A stretch of 5,673 nt of DNA from Flavobacteriales bacterium UBA5869 (GTDB lineage: Bacteria; Bacteroidota; Bacteroidia; Flavobacteriales_D; Crocinitomicaceae). The notes beneath the pieces were generated by a model that was not told where the DNA came from, searched no databases, and saw only the letters and a list, made by a program, of their open reading frames with translations. Below are positions 1 through 5,673 of the stretch, in pieces; position 1 is the first letter of the stretch, and the number at the start of each line of letters is the position of its first letter. The stretch is taken from contig DJFP01000300.1 in NCBI GenBank assembly GCA_002432565.1, positions 9,062 to 14,734 on the forward strand, written 5' to 3'. Made by a program: the position numbers and the translations under genes.

Positions 1-516
1 GTCGTTTATGCATTTGAGCCTTATCCGCGAACATTCAAAAAACTGGAAACCAATAAAACACTGAATTCAGCTATTTCCGTGAAAACCTATAATCTCGGAT
101 TAGGCAGTAAAAAAGGAATACTGCACATGACTCAGCATAGTCCTTTGAACAGCGGAGGATTCCGTATGACCGATGAATCTGACAACAGTATTTCCGTATC
201 TGTAATCTCTCTGGACGAATTTGTTTCAGAAAATCAATTGACAAAAATTGATTTCATCAAAATTGATGTAGAAGGTTTTGAGGTACAAGTGCTTGAAGGA
301 GCTTTGGAAACATTAAAAACCTTCAGACCCATTCTTGTTTTTGAATACAGTCTTGAAAACATCAATGCCCAGAAAGGCAATATTGAAAACATGCTGAAAC
401 AACTTTCAGGAATGAATTATGATATCAGAACCAAAGAAGGTATTTCGGATCAGGAAACAATTCTAAAATTAGATTATCAAACGGACCTGATTTGTTCCCC
501 CCGATTGATCATTTAA
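1..516 (+). CDS. FkbM-family SAM-dependent methyltransferase, 5'-truncated by window edge
   Basis: The reading frame is open from base 1 and ends at TAA (514-516), giving 171 C-terminal residues. FkbM-family enzymes (Methyltransf_21) transfer a methyl group from SAM, usually to a hydroxyl, and are common in polysaccharide, glycolipid and polyketide clusters. What is visible: the fragment opens with VYAFEPYP (residues 2-9 of the fragment), the conserved block that follows the SAM-binding glycine motif. NLGLG follows at 31-35, the family hallmark IDFIKIDVEGFEVQVLEGA spans 83-101, and the strand ILVFEYS spans 111-117. The upstream DxGANxG-type SAM motif would lie before base 1, so the true start is not in the window. 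A GTG at 79 is only an internal valine, because homology continues upstream of it. The family is clear. O-methylation of a sugar in the glycan made by this locus is inferred from context, and the acceptor is unknown. Confidence 0.9.
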   Translation, partial: VVYAFEPYPRTFKKLETNKTLNSAISVKTYNLGLGSKKGILHMTQHSPLNSGGFRMTDESDNSISVSVISLDEFVSENQLTKIDFIKIDVEGFEVQVLEGALETLKTFRPILVFEYSLENINAQKGNIENMLKQLSGMNYDIRTKEGISDQETILKLDYQTDLICSPRLII

Positions 517-591
517 ACAAAACACCCTCACAATTTTCCTTACTTTTAGAAACAATTCGACTACTTTTAACTTGGGCTAATTGGAATATGA
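517..591. other. Intergenic spacer, only gap of any size
   Basis: These 75 AT-rich bases separate the methyltransferase stop from the exporter start, whereas the later genes overlap or lie 6 bases apart. I see no inverted repeat followed by a T run, so no intrinsic terminator. The octamer TACTTTTA occurs twice, at 541-548 and 562-569, 21 bases apart start to start. It fits seven of the eight positions (two of them unconstrained) of the Bacteroidota -7 element TAnnTTTG, but no matching TTTG-type -33 box stands at the expected distance from either copy. A weak internal promoter is possible. Read-through from upstream is equally likely. Confidence 0.35.
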
Positions 592-2331
592 ATGTTTAAA
601 AACAATATACTTTTTAAGACACGGAGTCATTTTAAACATGATTTGCCAGGGGAAGTTTCCCGAAATCTCAAAAAATTAATTCCGATCCTGCTGGTTGCCG
701 GAATTTTGGAACTCATCGGTTTATTTATTCTGTTTCCGGTTATCTCAATCCTGTTGAACCCTGAGAAAATTGAACACAACTCACTGGTAATGAATCTGTA
801 TAAATCCACAGGACTGGGATCTATACAGCAATTTATCCTATTTTCATTCGCATTGCTTCTGTTATTCTTTATATTGAAGAACCTTGTATTGTATCTCGTC
901 TACAAAAAACAAACAAACATACAATTCCATCTTGCCACACAAATTGTTAACGAGCGGTTTGAATCCTATCTTTTAAACGAACAAGGAATCTTGAATGAAA
1001 AGAACATAGCCGTTCTTCTGAGAAATGTCACACAAATTCCTTATGAATTCGTGTCTTTCATTTTTATCCCTTACCTCAATCTCATCAGTGAACTCCTGTT
1101 CCTGGTATTGATCGGCTTTGCTATTTTCATATACAACCCGCTATTGGTTGGTGCAATCCTGGTTTTTGCTTTTCCCTTTTTAATCTTTTACAACCGCTAT
1201 TACAAACATCGGTTGAATAATATCAGCAGAATACGCGATGAAAAAGGAGCCGAACAATATAAAGTTGCATTTCAAAGCATGGAATCTTCCCTGGAGATCC
1301 GGATTTTTCAAAAAGAACATTTTTTTATACCGCAATTCCGGCAAGTCACAAAGGAATTCGAAAAAAGCATGATTGATAGCAATGTCCTGAACTTATTCAG
1401 TCCGAAACTCATTGAAACAGCAGCTGTCGGAACAATTTTCGTACTGATTGTAACCGGCGTTCTGCTTGGAAAAAATATCGGCGAACTGGGTGAATTTCTA
1501 ATTGTCTTTTCAATCGGTGCTATTCGCATTATACCTTCATTAAACAAGATCACCCTTTCCATGAATTACATGAAAGGGAGCTACCATGTATTCGATCATT
1601 TAAAGAATCTTCATCTTCCAAAAAATAAATCCAAACAGGAAAACACACCTATTGTACCTTTTGCTTTCACTGATTCAATTGAACTTCAAAACATTACATA
1701 TCATTACGGACAAAACACCATTTTGAACCAACTGGACTTCCGCATCAATAAAAACGAAAAGATCGGGATTGTAGGGGAATCCGGAGCCGGTAAATCCACT
1801 TTTTTATCTCTAATGCTAATGCTGCTTAATCCCGAAAAAGGACAGTACCTGATTGATGGAAAAGAAATTCAAAAGGAAGACCGGGCACACGTGTATCCTT
1901 TGATAAGTTATGTTCCTCAAACCACCAAATTAATCTACGGGACCATTGCCGAAAATATTGCTTTTGGTGTCCCGGCTGACCAAATTGATTATGAAAAAGT
2001 GCATTGTTTAATTAAGCAGATCAAACTGGAATCATTTATCAGCAATCTTCCTGATGGAGTGAACAGTTTACTTGGTGAGAACAACCAATCTATTTCAGGT
2101 GGACAAAAACAACGCATCGGAATTGCAAGAGCCCTGTATTTCGAGCGTCCGATATTAATACTTGACGAATCAACAAGTGCATTGGATTATCAAACTGAAA
2201 ATGAAATTATTGATTACCTGGCTTCAGAACAAAATCTGACTATCCTGTTTGTTACACATCGTTTAAAAACACTTTCCAAATTCGATAAAACATATGAATT
2301 GAATCATGGAAAACTAGCATTAAAATCATGA
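592..2331 (+). CDS. ABC exporter half-transporter (MsbA/PglK-like), fused membrane and ATPase domains
   Basis: This 579-residue protein has the usual length and order of an ABC half-exporter, which works as a homodimer in the inner membrane. Hydrophobic segments lie near residues 29-55, 78-104, 153-180, 182-204, 273-292 and 299-320, giving six helices. The ATPase domain follows with every core motif: A-loop Y372, Walker A GESGAGKST (395-403), Q-loop Q443, signature ISGGQ (501-505), Walker B ILILDE (521-526, catalytic E526), D-loop SALD (529-532) and switch H556, so it should be active. The N-terminal GILELIGLFILFPVISILLNP resembles PglK-type lipid-linked oligosaccharide flippases and MdlB-like proteins. 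Setting between glycan enzymes suggests export of a lipid-linked glycan or its precursor; the cargo is inferred. A multidrug or peptide exporter would look similar, though no peptidase domain is present. The ATG at 592 is preceded by only a weak GGA (583-585); an out-of-frame ATG at 588 hits a stop after three codons. The 3' end overlaps the next gene by ATGA. Confidence 0.92.
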   Translation: MFKNNILFKTRSHFKHDLPGEVSRNLKKLIPILLVAGILELIGLFILFPVISILLNPEKIEHNSLVMNLYKSTGLGSIQQFILFSFALLLLFFILKNLVLYLVYKKQTNIQFHLATQIVNERFESYLLNEQGILNEKNIAVLLRNVTQIPYEFVSFIFIPYLNLISELLFLVLIGFAIFIYNPLLVGAILVFAFPFLIFYNRYYKHRLNNISRIRDEKGAEQYKVAFQSMESSLEIRIFQKEHFFIPQFRQVTKEFEKSMIDSNVLNLFSPKLIETAAVGTIFVLIVTGVLLGKNIGELGEFLIVFSIGAIRIIPSLNKITLSMNYMKGSYHVFDHLKNLHLPKNKSKQENTPIVPFAFTDSIELQNITYHYGQNTILNQLDFRINKNEKIGIVGESGAGKSTFLSLMLMLLNPEKGQYLIDGKEIQKEDRAHVYPLISYVPQTTKLIYGTIAENIAFGVPADQIDYEKVHCLIKQIKLESFISNLPDGVNSLLGENNQSISGGQKQRIGIARALYFERPILILDESTSALDYQTENEIIDYLASEQNLTILFVTHRLKTLSKFDKTYELNHGKLALKS

Positions 2332-3443
2332 AGGTCGGAATTATAAGTTTGCGGAACATGAACAGTGCTCCCAGGATCATCCGGGAAATCAATGCCCTGG
2401 AAAATCATGTTGAACTGGTTCTGATCGGAAATCCAGGGAATTCAGGTTCACACCCGATTCATTCTATCTATTCATTTCGAACAATTCGGGACAAATTGAC
2501 AAGCCGTATTGACAAGTTGCGAAAGAAAAAAGAATTACGTTACGGGAAACTCTCTAAATTCATTCTTCAACAAGATATCCGCATACTCATATTTCACGAA
2601 CCGGAATTCTTTCCATTTGCAGTCTCGCTGAAAAAAAAACATAGAATAAAAATTGTATTTAACGCACATGAATATCATCCGCTGGAGTTCGAAGATGTTC
2701 CTGGGTGGCCCGAAACCAAAGGAAAATACTTTACCGATTTGTACCGAAACTATCTGCACCACTTCGACCTATTTATCAATGTATGTGAATCAATCCGTTT
2801 AAAATGCCTCGAAGAATTCAAGACAGATTCCATTGTCATCCCGAATGCAGCTTTTGAATCCAAAATACAGCCTTCAAATACAGAACAATTTCCCATTCGT
2901 TTAATTCATCATGGTGCATTACTGCCCGGACGGAAAATTGAAAAGATGATTGCCATTGTCAGGGAGGCCGGTGAGCAGTTTACTCTTGACATCATGATCG
3001 TTCCTTCAAAGGGAGCTATGGATTATTATAAACTTTTGAGTGATCTATGCTCTAAAACAACAAATGTACGATTGATTGAGCCCGTTAAATTCGATGAGAT
3101 CGTTCCTTTTATCAATCAATACGATGCAGGAATCTATCTGCTGGAACCTTCTACTTTTAATAATTTCAATGCACTGCCGAACAAAATTTTTGAATTCATC
3201 CAGGCAAAACTGGCAGTCATCGTTTCTCCAAGTCCGGAAATGAGCAAGCTTGTTACAAATTATCAGATCGGATGGGTTGCGGCTGATTTTTCCACCGATT
3301 CAATGGTTGAAATCCTAAACAAATTAAGCATTGAAGATATTCGTACTTGTAAGGAAAACACACTGAAAGCATCATCAATCGAGAATGCCGAAAATTATCA
3401 ACGTATTTTTCTTGAACAAATTTTAACTTTAGCACCAGAATAG
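2328..3443 (+). CDS. GT4-like (GT-B fold) glycosyltransferase
   Basis: This 371-residue soluble protein has no signal peptide or membrane helix, so it probably acts at the cytoplasmic face of the inner membrane, adding a sugar from a nucleotide donor to a lipid-linked acceptor. The N-terminal part resembles GT4 starts, with MKVGIISLRN followed by APRIIREINAL (14-24, compare the common DPRVxRExxxL). A middle block FNAHEY (111-116) is typical of this group. The C-terminal donor domain has HHGALLPGRKIEKMI (194-208), close to the frequent HG.L...R.ie..I block, and NALPNKIFEFIQAKLAVIV (281-299), which aligns with the nucleotide-sugar site. E289 fits the second glutamate of the EX7E motif, but the first position is N281. 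The usual AxGxPV is AKLAV, with K294 and A296 in place of Gly and Pro. The family is secure; the sugar donor, acceptor and linkage cannot be told. The start ATG overlaps the exporter stop by 4 bases and lacks a Shine-Dalgarno, which suggests translational coupling. Confidence 0.85.
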   Translation: MKVGIISLRNMNSAPRIIREINALENHVELVLIGNPGNSGSHPIHSIYSFRTIRDKLTSRIDKLRKKKELRYGKLSKFILQQDIRILIFHEPEFFPFAVSLKKKHRIKIVFNAHEYHPLEFEDVPGWPETKGKYFTDLYRNYLHHFDLFINVCESIRLKCLEEFKTDSIVIPNAAFESKIQPSNTEQFPIRLIHHGALLPGRKIEKMIAIVREAGEQFTLDIMIVPSKGAMDYYKLLSDLCSKTTNVRLIEPVKFDEIVPFINQYDAGIYLLEPSTFNNFNALPNKIFEFIQAKLAVIVSPSPEMSKLVTNYQIGWVAADFSTDSMVEILNKLSIEDIRTCKENTLKASSIENAENYQRIFLEQILTLAPE

Positions 3444-3449
3444 TGATCT

Positions 3450-5261
3450 ATGTGTGGAATTGCAGGCATAATTAGTCTCTCAGATAAACCTGTCAGGACA
3501 AACAATATTTCGTTGATGACAGATGCCATTTCTCATCGCGGACCAGATGGTGAAGGTCATTGGTCTACTGAAAATAAGCGCGTGGTATTTGGGCACAGGA
3601 GACTGGCCATCATTGATCTTTCCGAAAACGGGAAACAACCCATGCATTACCTGGACAGGTATACTGTTACATTTAACGGTGAAATATACAACTACCTGGA
3701 ATTAAAGGAAGAATTGGTCAAAAAAGGCTATATTTTTCGCAGTGATTCGGATACAGAAGTGCTTCTTGCAATTTATGATCATAAAAAAGAACACTGTTTG
3801 CAGGATCTGGACGGCATGTTTGCTTTCGCTATTTTCGATCACACAACTCAGCAGGTTTTCTGCGCACGTGACCGTTTCGGAGAGAAGCCGTTTTTCTATT
3901 CTCATTTTGAAGAAAGTATTTTTTTTGCTTCTGAAATGAAAGCTCTTTGGGCTTCAGGCATTCCGAAAGAACCATCTAAGCAGCGTATTTTTGATTACCT
4001 GGCTTTCAACAGGATGGAATCTTTTGAAAATCCCGAATCAACTTTTTATGATGGAATTTCACAACTGAAACCTGCCCATTATTTCATCATCGACCTGAAT
4101 ACCAAACAGGTTGGCAAACAACTGAATTACTGGCACATTGACCTGAACAAAAAGTCAACTCTTTCGTTTGAGCAAGCAACTTCCGAATTCAAACGCTTGC
4201 TTATCCAATCAATCGAACGCCGATTAAGAAGTGATGTCCCTGTCGGATCCAGCCTTTCCGGAGGGTTGGATTCATCCAGTATCGTTTCATTGATTAGTAC
4301 GATGAAAGCCGAGAATCAACATCAACACACTTTTTCTGCACGCTTCCCGAATTTCAAAAAAGATGAAGGCGCTTACATTGATCTGATGAACGAACAAACG
4401 GGAAGTGAGCCACATGCTGTTTTCTGTACGGAAGAGTCCCTGGAAGAAACACTGCCGGATTTGTTCCGCATCCACGAAGAACCATTTGGCAGCACCAGTA
4501 TAGCAGCTCAATTCAAAGTAATGCAGCTGGCAAAGGAAAGCGGGATCACTGTTTTAATGGATGGACAGGGAGCTGACGAATACCTTGCAGGATACTCCTC
4601 GTTCTATTTGAACTATGCTGCGGAATTACGCTCATCCGGGAGATCTGCTTTAGCAAAGTTCAAGCAAAGTTATCAAACGCACTTCGGAACAAATTTAGAA
4701 ACAGGCCGCACATTCTGGATCGATGCAAAATACCCGGATTTAAGAGATCTTATCCGGAAACTCAAAAATAAGACACAAAAACCGCAATATTACAAGCAAT
4801 TTGACCCAACATTCCTGGATTCTGTAAAAACAGGAACGTATAAAACAGGATTCAAAAACACATTAAACGAAGCACTTCTTGATTCGCTCACCAAAAATAG
4901 TTTGCAAACGCTTTTACGTTATGCTGATAGAAACGCCATGGCTAACAGCCGCGAAGTCCGCCTGCCTTTCCTTTCGCATACACTTGTTGAATTTGTCTTT
5001 AGCTTACCTAGTTCTTATAAGATCCGTGAAATCTGGACAAAAGCCATTTTAAGATTCTCTTTAAGCGATCTACTTCCTTCGGAAATTGTATGGAGAAAAG
5101 AAAAAGTGGGCTTCGAACCCCCCAATTACAAAAACATTTCTCAGGAACAAGTCACATGGGCAGTTTGTCTTTTGGTTAAAAATCACGTGTTGAATCCCAA
5201 CTACATTCTCCCGGAAAAAAATTGGGAATATGTTCAAGTAGCCCATTTGTATGAGAGTTAA
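3450..5261 (+). CDS. asnB: Asparagine synthetase B-type glutamine-dependent amidotransferase
   Basis: This 603-residue protein has the full AsnB architecture. The N-terminal glutaminase domain (about 1-220) starts with MCGIAG; Cys2 is the nucleophile after Met removal, which fixes the start. It also has SHRGPDG (28-34), GHRRLAIIDLS (48-58), FNGEIYNY (75-82) and D101, the glutamine-binding set. The C-terminal synthetase domain has the PP-loop SLSGGLDSSS (268-277) for ATP, HEEPFGSTS (342-350) around the probable catalytic glutamate, DGQGADE (371-377), RLPFLSHTLVEF (504-515) and WRKEKVGFEPP (548-558). Both half-reactions look intact: ammonia is released from glutamine and used on an ATP-activated carboxylate. 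In housekeeping enzymes the substrate is aspartate. In surface-glycan clusters homologues such as WbpS-type proteins are credited with amidating uronic acids, which I favour from context but cannot prove. It begins 6 bases after the glycosyltransferase stop with no Shine-Dalgarno, and its last 11 bases overlap the next gene. Confidence 0.93.
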   Translation: MCGIAGIISLSDKPVRTNNISLMTDAISHRGPDGEGHWSTENKRVVFGHRRLAIIDLSENGKQPMHYLDRYTVTFNGEIYNYLELKEELVKKGYIFRSDSDTEVLLAIYDHKKEHCLQDLDGMFAFAIFDHTTQQVFCARDRFGEKPFFYSHFEESIFFASEMKALWASGIPKEPSKQRIFDYLAFNRMESFENPESTFYDGISQLKPAHYFIIDLNTKQVGKQLNYWHIDLNKKSTLSFEQATSEFKRLLIQSIERRLRSDVPVGSSLSGGLDSSSIVSLISTMKAENQHQHTFSARFPNFKKDEGAYIDLMNEQTGSEPHAVFCTEESLEETLPDLFRIHEEPFGSTSIAAQFKVMQLAKESGITVLMDGQGADEYLAGYSSFYLNYAAELRSSGRSALAKFKQSYQTHFGTNLETGRTFWIDAKYPDLRDLIRKLKNKTQKPQYYKQFDPTFLDSVKTGTYKTGFKNTLNEALLDSLTKNSLQTLLRYADRNAMANSREVRLPFLSHTLVEFVFSLPSSYKIREIWTKAILRFSLSDLLPSEIVWRKEKVGFEPPNYKNISQEQVTWAVCLLVKNHVLNPNYILPEKNWEYVQVAHLYES

Positions 5262-5673
5262 AAAGAAACGTCTGCTTTTTGGAGCTGTCGACATTGGTTA
5301 TCGTATCAACCATTATTCGGAATTTATCAAAACAGAATGGGGTGATGAGCTGATTGTTGAATCCTTTTCCAAATACAAGCTTCCGGAATCGCATTATGCT
5401 ACAAATTATACTTATACCTGTGAAGTTCGAAAAAAATCTGCACTTTACGTTTATTGCTATACAACTGTATTTTTCATTCGTGCATTATTTCGTTACAGCA
5501 TCTTCCATTTCATTTCAGGAGAAACCATTCTACCCTGGAAACTAAGAGGATTTGAGTTGGCTTGCTACAAACTATTAGGCAAAAAGATTATCATGCATTT
5601 CGTCGGATCAGATATTCGGAATGAAGAATATCTCAAGGAAAAAAATGATCATCTGCTGGCATATTTAAACGGT
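5251..5673 (+). CDS. Putative glycosyltransferase, N-terminal part, 3'-truncated by window edge
   Basis: A frame starts at ATG 5251 and stays open for 141 codons to the last base. The same frame has a TAG at 5239-5241, three codons upstream, so ATG 5251 is the only good start. It overlaps the last 11 bases of the amidotransferase gene in another frame and has no Shine-Dalgarno, which again suggests coupling. The product begins MRVKKKRLLFGAVDIG. The middle part HFISGETILP (86-95), then LLGKKIIMHFVGSDIR (108-123), resembles the N-terminal Rossmann region of GT-B glycosyltransferases, where a strand ending in H-x-x-GSD(I/V)R follows a phrase of the type 'HFhfG.sLLP..dl...k.lGKK'. No donor-binding domain is visible because the window ends first, so the activity and sugar are unknown. 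No signal peptide is evident. The hydrophobic run at about 66-90 is more likely core strand and helix than a membrane segment. That the gene is real is well supported by its uninterrupted frame and position; the product name is moderate. Confidence 0.7.
   Translation, partial: MRVKKKRLLFGAVDIGYRINHYSEFIKTEWGDELIVESFSKYKLPESHYATNYTYTCEVRKKSALYVYCYTTVFFIRALFRYSIFHFISGETILPWKLRGFELACYKLLGKKIIMHFVGSDIRNEEYLKEKNDHLLAYLNG

Noticed and set aside
79..516. GTG at 79 as the start of a short 145-residue methyltransferase
   Set aside because: The same frame is open to base 1 and encodes the conserved AFEP block upstream of 79, so the gene is cut by the window edge rather than starting here.
517..591. 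Rho-independent terminator after the methyltransferase gene
   Set aside because: No GC-containing stem-loop followed by a T run could be found in the spacer.
1308..1562. Minus-strand open frame opposite the exporter gene (84 codons)
   Set aside because: It lies wholly inside the well-supported exporter coding region, has no family resemblance and reads as an antisense shadow. The same holds for the other minus-strand frames at 627-809, 2535-2762, 3253-3435, 3702-3905, 4287-4511, 5070-5294 and 5176-5394.
3523..3939. Two plus-strand frames (3523-3705 and 3742-3939) inside asnB
   Set aside because: Both overlap the glutaminase domain, whose catalytic motifs are all in the asnB frame. They are out-of-frame shadows.
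3450..5261. Glucosamine-fructose-6-phosphate amidotransferase, another Cys2 glutaminase enzyme
   Set aside because: The C-terminal half has the PP-loop SGGLDSS and AsnB-type motifs rather than SIS sugar-isomerase domains.
5354..5545. Plus-strand 63-codon open frame near the right edge
   Set aside because: It is in a different frame inside the longer open gene starting at 5251, whose product has a recognisable glycosyltransferase-like block. The short frame has no such support.
1..5673. Mobile element, CRISPR array, tRNA or rRNA gene
   Set aside because: No transposase or integrase-like product, no regularly spaced repeats and no recognisable RNA gene were seen. Coding sequence fills nearly the whole window.

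Overview
The window is a compact stretch of one surface-glycan biosynthesis cluster, with all genes on the + strand. The organism is probably a member of the Bacteroidota (Flavobacteriia-like). The reasons are AT-rich coding DNA with frequent AAA and GAA codons, no convincing Shine-Dalgarno sequence before any of the four visible starts, and protein families typical of Bacteroidota polysaccharide loci. This placement is inference from composition and style; no marker gene is present.

Layout: (1) 1-516 is the 3' part of an FkbM-family SAM-dependent methyltransferase, cut by the left edge. (2) 517-591 is a 75-base spacer, the only real intergenic gap. It has no hairpin terminator and only a weak promoter-like repeat. 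(3) 592-2331 is a complete ABC exporter half-transporter with a fused membrane and ATPase domain, resembling MsbA/PglK flippases. (4) 2328-3443 is a GT-B fold, GT4-like glycosyltransferase that overlaps the exporter by ATGA. (5) 3450-5261 is a complete AsnB-type glutamine-dependent amidotransferase, 6 bases downstream. (6) 5251-5673 is the 5' part of a further glycosyltransferase-like gene. It overlaps the amidotransferase by 11 bases and runs off the right edge.

The last four genes are tightly coupled and are probably co-transcribed and translationally coupled. Together they suggest assembly and decoration of a lipid-linked glycan at the inner membrane. Glycosyltransferases would add sugars, the FkbM enzyme would O-methylate a sugar, the AsnB-like enzyme would amidate a carboxyl group (a uronic acid or a similar glycan substituent, or simply aspartate), and the ABC protein would move the product across the membrane. 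The substrate and final structure cannot be read from this window.

I found no RNA genes, CRISPR array, insertion sequence, attachment site, origin or clear terminator. I do not see a radically new system. The most interesting element is the asparagine-synthetase-type enzyme inside a glycan operon.
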